64,000 bases of DNA, from contig CM023539.1 in assembly GCA_013350335.1 (NCBI GenBank), positions 25,785,043 through 25,849,042 on the forward strand, read 5' to 3'. Source of the stretch: Chimonanthus salicifolius. Its lineage: Eukaryota; Streptophyta; Magnoliopsida; Laurales; Calycanthaceae. Shown here piece by piece: positions 34,465 to 44,247 of this stretch. A program made the translations under genes and the position numbers. The notes beneath the pieces were generated by a model. It was not told where the DNA came from. It made no database searches and worked only from the letters and a program-made list of their open reading frames with translations. How positions within the stretch are numbered: the stretch's first letter is position 1; each line of letters begins with the position of its first letter.

Positions 34465-35175
34465 ATGGCTGCCACCTCCAATCCTGAAGACAATTAGCCT
34501 GTCACTAGGGTTGAGATGAATGCAATTCAACACTCCATCGAAGATTTGCGAGTGATGATGCAACAACTCCTTAACCGCGACAATCGACGTGATCGCAACA
34601 ATCGTGGTAGGAGACCCTGAGTTCGACTCGAGTATGAATCTAGCGATGGGGAGTCAGAAGACAACCGTGAGCCTCCGGACAACAACACTAATCGAAAATA
34701 CCGTTCAAAGATGAACTTACCATCTTTCAACGGTCAACTACATGTCGAAGGCTTCCTTGATTGGCTCTCTGAGGTCGAACTCTTCTTCAATTGCATGGAA
34801 ATTGATGAGAAGAAGAAAGTAAAGCTGGTAGCCAGCCAACTCAAGGCCGGAGCATCCGCATGGTGGCAACAACTAGAAAGTCAGGGTAATCGTGCAGTTT
34901 GTGACTACGCAAAAGAGTTTTATCGCCTTTTTGCCAGAGCCGACTTGCCTGAGACTGAGACTCAACTAGCCTCACGATTCTTTGGTGGTCTTTGCATTTC
35001 ACTACGCGACTGCTTCAAATATCAGCCTGTTCACACCTTGAGCGAGAAAGTTCAGTTGGCCACAATAGCTGAAAGTCAGAATGATCGCTTAGGAGGAAGG
35101 AATGCACAGATGGCTAGGCATACCCTTCCATCAACTTCTTTGACTCCACCAGCCTCAGGACGCACTTCTCAGTAG
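34465..35175 (+). pseudogene. Ty3/gypsy gag (chromovirus type), broken
   Basis: One frame from ATG 34465 (MAATSNPEDN) has a TAG at 34495 and a later TGA at about 34618, both single-step changes from sense codons. From 34711 it stays open: NLPSFNGQLHVEGFLDWLSE and KVKLVASQLKAGASAWWQQL are the conserved gag core. The frame then jumps directly to YAKEFYRLFARADLPETE, so 60-70 residues normally found between are deleted in frame. Gag normally packs the RNA in the particle. It ends at a TAG (35173-35175), and no pol follows. A Galadriel-like chromovirus is my best guess for the clade. Confidence 0.75.
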
Positions 35176-35560
35176 ACAGTGCCTCCTCGACAAGTTCCAC
35201 CACGGAACCAACCAGTTTGTAAACCAAAAAGTCTCATCTCAAAACCATGAAGACAACAATACCTTGCATGTCAACCAAGTTTGAAATATTCACCTATTTG
35301 AATTGTATTGGCTTATGTATATAGGATTCTTCAAAATCTGATGCACAACATCAACAATTTATTGGATGCCTATATATCCCCTTTTATATTAGCTATATCG
35401 CCCGAAATGTATTGTCATGCACTACCTCATGCCATTTAATGTGAGCCAAATTCATATCCGATGGGTGTAAAGACATGATATTTAAAACTTTCTTAGCATT
35501 GAACTTTAAATGGTTACTATTGTTCAAGTGTCACACATGGCATGTGGATGGTGCCTATTA
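35176..35560. other. Unassigned stretch between gag remnant and Tork element
   Basis: The first 60 bp still look like a Pro/Gln-rich gag tail. The rest is AT-rich, with no domain seen. It ends in TATTA, the left target duplication of the Tork element. Confidence 0.45.
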
Positions 35561-35875
35561 TGTTGGAGGAAAGATTAAAATTCAAATCACAAAATCAATC
35601 ACACAAGAGACACAGGATTTACGTGGTTTGGCTAGAATGTTTGTGTCCACAGAGTGAGGTATTTTCACTATGAAGGAGAATTTCCAGTTTTACAATGAGT
35701 TAGCCACTTCCTCTCTTTCTCTTTGATTTTCTTACTTCTTCTCTCACTCTCAGCCTGTCTTTAGATTATACTGGCTTACAATAATAATAGAGAAAGGGAA
35801 ACATACAACTAGGACCTAAGTTACGAGCCTAAGCCCAAAAGACAATCTAGGCCCACGTGGGGTGGGCCCACAACA
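35561..35875 (-). repeat. 3' LTR of the Tork element
   Basis: TGTTGGAGGAAAG...GGCCCACAACA, 315 bp. It is the same length as its partner, with about twenty differences by eye. The element's last reading frame runs into it. Confidence 0.95.
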
Positions 35876-35891
35876 ATCTTCCCCTCCAGCC
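35876..35891 (-). other. Polypurine tract of the Tork element
   Basis: The reverse complement reads GGCTGGAGGGGAAGAT directly against the LTR end, as required for plus-strand priming. Confidence 0.85.
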
Positions 35892-37530
35892 CCATGAGGA
35901 GGAGAACACTCTGACATGGATGTCATCTTCTGTAGAGGCCCAGATGCCCCTACGCAGAACTCAAACTTGTTCTTTGGAAGAACTTTGGTGAACATGTCTG
36001 TCGGATTGTGGTTTGTATGAATTTTCTTCACATTAATCCATTTCTCATCAATAGCTGATATCAACAAGTGATACCTCAAATCAATGTGCTTGGTTCTTGA
36101 GTGATACATGACATTCTTACTCAAGTCAATGGCTCTCTGACTGTTACAATACACTGTGTAGTCTTCCTGTTTGATGCCTAGTTCCCGCAGGAATCTCTTT
36201 TGCCATAGCATCTCTTTCCCAGCTTCTGCAGTAGCAATGTACTCTGCCTCTGCTGTAGAAAGTGCTACGCACTTCTATAACTTGGATTGCCAACTGACAG
36301 CTCATCCAGCAAATGTGAACACATATCCATAAGCGGACTTGCGACCATCAAGGTCACTTGCCATATCTGCATCTGTATAGTCGGTAATCAACGTATAGAC
36401 CCTTTGGGGTGGGGTATTACAGCTCACTACTCCAACTACATGTGCAATATCAGGTCTCGTGCAAACGATCGCGTACATGAGACTACCAACTACAGACTGA
36501 TATGGAATCTGACTCATCCTTTCTCTATTTGTCTCTGATAAAGGACAACATTTTTTACTCATCTTGAAGTGAACGGCGAGAGGAGTGCTAACGGAGTTGC
36601 AATCCCTCATGCCGAATCGCTCTAAGATCTTCTCAATGTATTTTTCTTGAGACAAGATAATTTTCTTTTTCTTTCTATCTCTGTCAATCTCCATACCCAA
36701 AATCTGTCTTACAGGGCTAAGATCTTTCATGTCGAATGCCTTTGACAGGTCTGCCTTTAACAACTTGATCAATTCGGAACTCTTTCCAAATATCAACATG
36801 CGTGCACATATAACAACATAATGATAAACTGATCACCCTTGAACCCCTGATAATAAACACATAGATCACCTGAAGTGTGTCTATAACCCCTTTTCTGTCA
36901 TGAATGAGTGGAATTTCTAATACCATTGCCGCGGTGCCTGTTTCAATCCGTACAAGCTATTCTTGAGTCAGCAAACAAGGTTCTCCTTGCCCTTCAACTC
37001 AAACCTTCAACTCAAACCCCTTGGTTGTTTCATGTAGATCTCCTCGTCTAAGTCACCGTGAAGAAATGTTGTCTTCACGTCTATCTGTTCAATATCAAGA
37101 TCTAGACTAGCTGCCAAACCCAACATAACTCGTATGGAGTTGATCTTCACCACTGGTGAGAATATCTTGTCGAAATCCACTCCCTTCTTCTGTCCAAAGT
37201 TCCTTCACCACTAGACGGGCTTTATACTTCAGGATTTTGTTTCCATCTTTTTCTCACCCGAAAGACTCATTTATTTTATAGGGTCTTCCTGTCAACTAGG
37301 TAGATCAACTAACTCATATGTGTCGTTCTTATTTAGAGACATCATCTTTTCTACCATAGTTTTGCCCCAGCGAATTATGTCTTTGTTGCCTATAGCCTCT
37401 GAGTAGCTCTCAGGCTCCCCCTCACTGGTCATCAACACATAATCTGAACTCGAGTATCTCCTGGATGGAATAAGCTCTCTAGTAGACCTCCTCGGAGGTA
37501 CAACATCCTCAGATGTAGAAGAACTGCCCC
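35892..37530 (-). pseudogene. Tork reverse transcriptase and RNase H, broken
   Basis: From the - strand 5' side: an RT N-terminal part with SPVVKINSIRVMLGLAASLD and DVKTTFLHGDLDEEIYM (37030-37170), the RT palm/thumb in 36302-36799 (DLSPVRQILGMEIDRD), and RNase H in 35816-36211 (YCNSQRAIDLSKNVMYHSRT). Around 36810 the catalytic YVDD site reads TATGTGCACGCATG, so both Asp codons and the frame are lost. A further stop lies near 36285. Confidence 0.9.
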
Positions 37531-37819
37531 CTTACTCATATGTCTATTTCTGCCGTGATCATCTTCCACTGTGTCCTCAACTGAATTATGCATAGGCTCA
37601 TCAACTGTCTCATCTGTAGACGTATCTGTTGGCCCACTGACACTGTCACTGTAACTGCTAGAAGGAACATCTGACCCATTGTCATCTTGGCGGTACAGGT
37701 GAAGGAAGAAGGAGTTGCTATTGACAGAGGTGTGTCCGGAGTGGAGGTGTGACCTTGATTTGACTCACTGGAGTATGTGGGTTTATTGTTCTCATTGAAG
37801 AACTCGTCTTCATGGAATA

Positions 37820-38900
37820 CCACGTCTTAACTCCGAACCATTTTCTGCTGGGCTATGTCTCATAGTCTGTATCCGAACTCTGGATCACCATAACTGAGAA
37901 AAGCACACAATGTCGATTTTACGTCCAATTTCTTCCTCGACATATCAGGAATGTGTGCATAACAAACACAACAAAAAACTCTGAGGTGCTTATATGAAAC
38001 TTTTCTGCCTGTCCACCAGCACTCTGCCACTTCACCATTTAGGGGAGCTAATGGTGAGCGACTTATGAGGTATACGGCTGTCTCGCTGCCTCACTCCAAA
38101 ATCTCTTGGGTAGATTTGCATTGTGAACCATACAACGCATTCACTCAACAATGGTGGGGTTGTAGCGCTCAGGCTACACCGTTATACTGGGGAGTCCCTG
38201 GCATTGTCAACTCATGTTGAATGCCATTTTTCTTACAAAATTCTCTAAATTCTCCCGATGTGTACTCTCCTCCATTGTCGGTCCTCAGACATTTCAGTTT
38301 CCTACCCGTCTCTCTCTCCACAGACGCAACAAAGCTCATAAAAGAATGAGAAAGTCTGATCTTTGGATTTCATGAAGTAAATCCAACACTTTCTCGTAAA
38401 ATAATCGATGAATGTAACGAAATACTTGTTCTTACTCAGTGACTCTACCTCTATCGGCCCACAAACATCTGAATATACTAGGTCCAACTTCTTGACCTTT
38501 ATCTGGCCTTTTAGATTGAAGGAAGCTCTTGTCTGCTTGCGCATGATGCAGTGCTCGCAACTGTCTAGCCGGGTGCAATCATGCAGTGGAATAAGGGATT
38601 TCCTCTGAAGAATCTGCAGTTCTCAGACACTAAGATGTGCAAGTCTGCGGTGCCATAGAGAGAAAGCAGTCTCTCTCCGCACTGCATAGATCTAGCCGGT
38701 GAAAATCGTACCGGTCACACCATATAACTGATCTCTGATCACCCCTCGTGCCATGGTAAGCGATCTCTTACTGATCTTACATCGTTCTTCGCCGAATGTG
38801 CTGATGTATCCCTCTGTGCCAAGTACCCTCGCAAAAATGAGGTTCAATATGATGTTAGGCACATGTCTCACATCCTTCAAAACAATCTCACAGCCATGGC
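37820..38900 (-). pseudogene. Tork integrase, broken
   Basis: The 38692-38946 frame has the GAG-pre-integrase lead-in (IVLKDVRHVPNIILNLI). 38302-38544 holds the first catalytic Asp (VYSDVCGPIEVESL). The second follows near 38280 (LRTDNGGEYTSGEF), and the Glu region near 38170 is frameshifted by one base (PQYNGV, then a shift). The HHCC region is only partly seen. Confidence 0.85.
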
Positions 38901-39426
38901 TAGGGCTGCAACTCGGGTCGGGCGGGCCGGGTTTTAATAAACCCAACCCTAACCCGAATCACTCCATATTCAACCCGACCCGACCCGACCCGAAAAAAAA
39001 AACCCGAGATAGTGAACCCGACCCGACCCGAGATTGTAATACCCTTAACCCAACCCGACCCGACCCTTAACCCGAGAAACCCGACCCGAGTTACAGCCCT
39101 ACCCTTTTCCTTGAACTCACCCATTTTTTTCCCTTTCTTTTCCTCTCTCTACCGTTCTGCTGCTAGGGTTGGGGACTAAGGCAGCTTTTATATTAAGTTA
39201 TGGCGGGTCGGGTCGGGTCGGGTTTTCTCGGGTTGGGTTTTCTCGGGTCGGGTCGGGTCGGGTCGAAATTTAAAAGGCTCAACCCAACCCGACCCGAATT
39301 TCGGTCGGGTTTTTCTTTTCTCAACCCGACCCGACCCTACAACCCGACCATTGTAACCCGACCCGCATGATTTCTCGGGTCGGGTCATGCGGGTCGGGCC
39401 AAAACCCGACCCGAGTTGCAGCCCTA
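38901..39426. mobile_element. hAT-like MITE made of CCCGA repeats
   Basis: Terminal inverted repeats TAGGGCTGCAACTCGGGTCG at the left and CGACCCGAGTTGCAGCCCTA at the right are perfect over at least 20 bp. They are flanked by an 8-bp duplication GCCATGGC (38893-38900, 39427-39434). An 8-bp duplication and a TAGGGNTGNNA end are typical of hAT elements. The 526-bp body is mostly inverted runs of GGGTCGGGTC and CCCGACCCG around an AT-rich centre (about 39110-39200) and codes for nothing. Open frames in it are artefacts. Confidence 0.9.
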
Positions 39427-39434
39427 GCCATGGC

Positions 39435-40300
39435 TAGTCTTCATAATAATGTTTCGAACTCCAATGATAGGGGAACAAGCAAAGATGCCCATCCAAATTG
39501 TTCCAAATTCTCCAGATGTATATGTGGAGAACTCTTGAGTGGCGTATAATGATAAGTGGCACATGTGTCAATGACCCACTCAGATGAGGAAGGGATAATG
39601 GAAAGACTCTCCCCCTCACTAGTCGTCACTATGACAAGAGTACGCTGCTCTTGAGATGCTACAGTTGTGGTGTCTGAAGAGTCTGGATTTCGTTCTTGAT
39701 ATTGTCCGGTCTGCTTATTTTCTCTCTTCCACACCCTGCACTGATTCTTAAGATGCTCAACTCTGCCACAATGAAAGGATTTTCTGGTCTATCTGCCTCT
39801 GCTCTGAGATCTGTTACCTCGACTTGTTCTGCTCTTGCTTCTATGGTCTTGGCGACCATGATTTTTATTTCTACCCCTGTCCTGTGACACATGCTCGTGA
39901 AGAAGAAGATGGGATGCCCATTTCTTTCCGTCTAACCTCTTTATTCATCAATGCCTCTTTGACGGTTTCTAAGGAAGTCTTACCACCGGGCGCAGAGTTA
40001 TTCAAAGTAATCACCAGTGTCTCAAAATAATCTGGTAGTGTCCACATGAGAAGAAGGGCCAATATCTCATCTCAAAGGTGATACTCGCACTAGCCAGCTG
40101 ATTCACCATACCTTGAAAATTGTAGAGGTGTTTTGACATTGACTGGTTCTCATTGTATATCAGTCTCATCAGTCTCTTGTAAACAGAGGCCTTGTTCACT
40201 GGTGCTTTACTTTCATACATTGTAGACAGTTTGGTCTATAGTACATCTGCCTTATTTTCTTCTATGACATGGTTAAGTATGGAATCATCGACATATTTCC
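39435..40300 (-). pseudogene. Tork gag C-terminal half and protease
   Basis: In 39441-39734 the protease site reads WVIDTCATYHYTP, with the usual Gly after DT/DS changed to Cys. Upstream is an Arg/Glu-rich stretch and a knuckle remnant (39720-39880). In 39871-40062 and 40011-40220 gag reads YFETLVITLNNSAPGGK and NKASVYKRLMRLIYNENQSM, in different frames. The MITE follows on the pol side, the solo LTR on the gag side. Confidence 0.85.
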
Positions 40301-42118
40301 TGAAAGTTCCCTTTGGTGCTAGAATACGATTGACCCTAAAGGGGGGTGAATAGGTCAATCCCAGTTTTCCATGGTGTTTACAAATTTCTTGATTGTTTCG
40401 AGTATAAGTGTAGCGGATTTTAATTAAGAGATTTGTTTAGTGTGATAAATTGTTTATAATTTCTTTAAACGATCACACTAAGTTTATAACCTTTTGCATA
40501 TTGCTTTAGTATCGATACTTGTACTCAATGTGTAAAAGAAAATAATCAACATGCAAAGTGATGTGTGTTGAGAAGAATACTTAAATATTAAATACAAGCA
40601 CACAAAGATCAGAGACCATAAGACCAAATTTATAGTGGTTCGGGTAGCCAACCTACATCCACTGTTAGGACTCGCTCAATCTTGAGCTATCCCCAAATCC
40701 ACTAAGTGGGGACTTACACCCTCACAATTAGAGTAGGAATTCCACCTCACTCAATCGACTTGGAATTCCACCGACCACTATGCCAGAGACGACGCTCTAG
40801 AGTTTTTTATAGTGGTTCCAGAGCCAATTTTCCTTTATCCACTTCTGGGACAAAGGTTTTAAATAAAAATTAAAACCAAGAAACACTTGCCTTTGAAACT
40901 CTTTCTCGTTGATGTGTGCTTCTTGAACATCCACCCAATATGTGCCGACGCTCCTCGTCGTAGCCGTCGTAAAGTAATCACAATCTCAGGGTGACAAGGA
41001 AACTGGTTTTATCAAAGCTTTCCTAGTTTATTATCCTTTCCTCTCTCTCTCTCTCTCTCTCTCAAACTCAATCTATATGATTGGTTGTATTAGATTCTCC
41101 AAATGTAGGCACGAGAGAGAGAGAGTGATCCTTTTGTTGGCCCTTGTTTAAGCTCACTGATAGTGATGAGGGTCCAACTGATTTGCCAAAGGATACCAAC
41201 TGGTTGCACAAAGATTGGTACTTATAGACAAGGCAACCAGTTTCAGCAATGGTCATGTACCGAGGGGTTGACTAAAAATATTAACTTTCAACAACCCGAC
41301 CGTTGCACATTATTGCATCTCCAACGGCACAATTTTTATCTGGCCGATAGGTCTATGTTACCGATGGGTCGACAGTCATGGCACAGAGAAGGTCGGTCTA
41401 TAAGAGAGGCTCGGTCTGGGGCAACACCATGCAGATAGAGTTTCAAATCCAGAAACTAGTCTTACCCAGACTGACCTGTTGCTATTTATTGATGTGTTGG
41501 TCCTGGTGCTCTCGACCGTTCTGTATTACCGATATGTCTGTTTTCTCGAGAGTCCACCTGAGTTCTAAGTTCCAGAACTCATAAGTCTTTATTGAAGAGT
41601 CGTTGACCACGATGGATCGTTTCAACCTTTCATCGAGGGGTCGGTGCATATGAGACTCTCGATCAGAGGCACATCTAGAATGACAGTTCTATGATCCAGA
41701 TCCTTTGTCAATCTGGCTGACCAGTCTTTTGACCACGATGGGTCGATCCTGTCTCTATCGAGGGGTCGATCCTGTCTCTACCGAGGGGTCGGTGAGAACG
41801 AGTGGTCGAGCTGACAGTGAAACTAAATACATATTTCCAAGTTGGGTTCCAATTCACTGTCAAGCTTACTCTCGAGGTTTTTAATGATTTTACAATTTGT
41901 TCAACTAAGTCTAGGAATGATCCTCTTAAGGTGTGGGTACCACCTAAAGTCATTTATGACTAAATACCTGTTTTGTGATTGCCATAGCGATGAGCTTTAA
42001 TCCCGTGGAGCATGATCTTCAATCTTGATCATCTTGAGTCTTCAAGCTTCTAGCAAGTGCTTCTTCCCTAGTCATGAAATTGACAAACTTAGAGACTCGG
42101 CAAGCCGTGGCACTAACA
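40301..42118 (-). repeat. SIRE-like solo LTR
   Basis: TGAAAGTTCCC at 40301 to GTGGCACTAACA at 42118, 1818 bp. It is the most complete uninterrupted SIRE LTR here and the reference for the split and truncated copies. There is no primer site or polypurine tract beside it. The flanks are TTTCC (40296-40300) and CTTCC (42119-42123), a 5-bp target duplication with one difference. The Tork gag coding sequence resumes on both sides. It likely arose by LTR-LTR recombination. Confidence 0.92.
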
Positions 42119-42308
42119 CTTCCTAATCAGGCTCATAGCCTTCAAGTGCTTGGATTCCCATTCCTTGGGCTTGTCTTTCATGTCATTAGGTTTAGACGCA
42201 TCTCCTAAGATTGGATAACATAGGTCATTCTCAATCAGAAGGTATTGCGTCCGGGTCTTCCACAGAAGGTACTGGTACAAATTTCATGACGGTAGAACTA
42301 GATGCCAT
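42119..42308 (-). pseudogene. Tork gag N-terminus
   Basis: ATG at 42308 begins MASSSTVMKFVPVPSVEDPD and is soon broken by stops (about 42230). The gag text continues across the solo LTR: the last codons before it (MSLIRK) join the YVDDSILNHVIEE region at 40300, as in copia gag proteins. Confidence 0.8.
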
Positions 42309-43927
42309 TTCTTGCACTGCTTTCTCTTTTGTTGGTGCGCAAACACGGAAGCAATTAATTAAAAAAATTGTAGCCCTGCATAAAGCCTATGGACCTACTC
42401 CTGACATCTAGCCAAACACCCCCAAACTCCTCACCACTTGGGTGGTTCAATCAATCAAACACATAGCAAACGTAATACGTAAAATAAATGACACTCATGA
42501 AAAAGAAGAAAAAATCATCTTTTCTATCACAGATCTGTCGAGATCTGACCTATGTGCAAACTTGCACTGTGCTTTGATGATCCCTTTTTTCCTCTAATCT
42601 GTAGATCAAATTTGGCCTCTTCCTGCTTGCACCGATCTGCAAGTGGGACTGATCTGCTGTCTGCACCCCTTTCTCTAAGATGCTATGATCACACACCCAC
42701 TTGGGACCAACCTGAGAAATCCTGGGATTGTTTGTTGTTCTTTTAAAAAAAAACCTTCTTCCCTGAAACTTCAAGGAAGCAGCCTCTTAACTGAGGCCTG
42801 GATGGCAACGAAAGTATGGCCCTGAAACCCAGGCGACAACAACAGATCAAGGTGCGATCTGTTGAACTGCAGAACCCGTCTTTTGAAGGTACTGAAGAAC
42901 AAAGATCTGACTGCAACTCGCTGCTGCTCCAGTGTTGCTGCTGCAGTCCTCCTGCTGTAGCTGCTGCTCAGCCTCTATCCGCCGGCTGCTTCCACCGCAG
43001 ATCTGCAGATTTCACCCAATCTGCTTCTCGAACCTCAGATATGAAGGAATTAGATCTGTATCTGCCGCTTTCAATGCCTTTGCGTGCACCGCGGCTGCTG
43101 GCCGCTGCTCGACCTCAGATCTGAAACCGCCATGACGCTGGCTGCTTGGGACGGAGATGCCCCTTCCTGCTTTTGCCTGGGTTTTACTGCCTTGCAATCG
43201 TGCACTGTTGTTTCAGCCGAGATCTGCCTGCTCTTTCCGCCTCTCTGCTCTCGATCTCTCGGTGATGTGAGTGGCTGAGATTTTCACCGCTGCTGTCTGG
43301 CATTGGCTTTGGTTTCACTTCTTGCTACTTCTAATTCTGCCGGCTGCTTCCACCTATTGGCAGATCCGGACCCCCTTGTCCTGCCGTGGATTGAAGGGAA
43401 CCCTCCTGTGCGATTCTCCTCTCATGCTGCCGCAAGAGGCTGGCTATTTGCAGTTGTTTAGAAAACCCCTTTGGGACAGTGACAGAAAGCATAGATCTCG
43501 CTGAAGCACATTGCTGCTCTAGCGTTGCTTTTGGCTGGCGATCGGCTATGGGTCCCTATGCGACTGGTAGATGAAGAAAGGAGTTCTGTGCCGATCTGTG
43601 CTGCATTGAGAAAACCCCCAAACTGGGTTTGATTTCGCAGGGAAAACCCTATGTCCGCCGCACTGCTTTCTCAAAACCAAGAAGACGACTGCCCAAAAAA
43701 AAAAAACCTTTCAAGCCGCACTGCCCTTTTGCTCCTTTGAAAAACCCAATCTCGATCTCTGGTTGCGCTTGTGGTCTCTATTCGAGAGGCTTTGAAAAAA
43801 CCTCTTTCGAAACCCCTTTTTCGAAAAACCACTGTTTTAGGTGAACAGAAAACAAAAAACGAGAAACCCTCTATGTCGGTCTCGATCTATGAAATTTTTT
43901 CCGACTGATTCAATAGCCTCCCGGCTC
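42309..43927 (-). other. Long leader of the Tork element, rich in GATCT
   Basis: The stretch between the 5' LTR and gag is about 1.6 kb and noncoding. GATCT or AGATC words recur at least 15 times, for example at 42534, 42634, 42655, 42857, 42904, 43002, 43051, 43113, 43222, 43253, 43494 and 43592, with CTGCTG words between. Next to the LTR, GAGCCGG (43921-43927, - strand) may be the rest of a primer site TGGTATCAGAGCCGG with its first half lost. The open frames at 42816-43504 lack any domain. Confidence 0.7.
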
Positions 43928-44242
43928 TATTGGAGGAAAGATTAAAATTCAAATCACAAAATCAATCACACAAGAGACACATAATTTACGTGTTTTGGCT
44001 AAAATGCCTACGTCCACAGAGTGAGGTATTTTCACTATGAAGGAGAATTCCCAGTTTTGCAATGAATTAGCCACTCCCTCTCTTTCTCTCTGGTTATCTT
44101 AATTCTTCTCTCACTCTCGGCCTCTCTTTAGATTACACTGCCTTACAATAATAACAGAGAAAGAGAAACATACAATTAGGGCCTAAGTTATGGGCCTAAG
44201 CCCAAATGACGGTCTAGGCCCAAGTGGGGCTGGCCCACAACA
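43928..44242 (-). repeat. 5' LTR of the Tork element
   Basis: 315 bp, collinear with 35561-35875. The first TG has become TA. It is followed by the TATTA duplication at 44243-44247. Confidence 0.95.
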
Positions 44243-44247
44243 TATTA

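Larger units (their letters stand above)
35561..44242 (-). mobile_element. Tork/TNT1-like copia element, nested insertions
   Basis: Two 315-bp LTRs (35561-35875, 43928-44242) are flanked by a perfect target duplication TATTA (35556-35560, 44243-44247). Polypurine tract GGCTGGAGGGGAAGAT (- strand) adjoins the 3' LTR. Gag-pol reads on the - strand from ATG 42308. It is interrupted by a hAT-like MITE (38901-39426) in the protease region and by a SIRE solo LTR (40301-42118) in gag. The RT and RNase H wording (VGSLMYAIVCTRPDIAHVVG, NPTDMFTKVLPKNKFE) is that of the Tork clade. Many stops and frameshifts are present. Confidence 0.95.

Noticed and set aside
38753..39388. Open frames over 60 codons on both strands in the MITE
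   Set aside because: They are repeats of Arg/Gly/Pro codons caused by CCCGA arrays and mirror each other on both strands.
42816..43504. Possible captured gene in the Tork leader
   Set aside because: Frames overlap in all phases, are Cys/Ala/Leu-rich from CTGCTG words, and show no domain.
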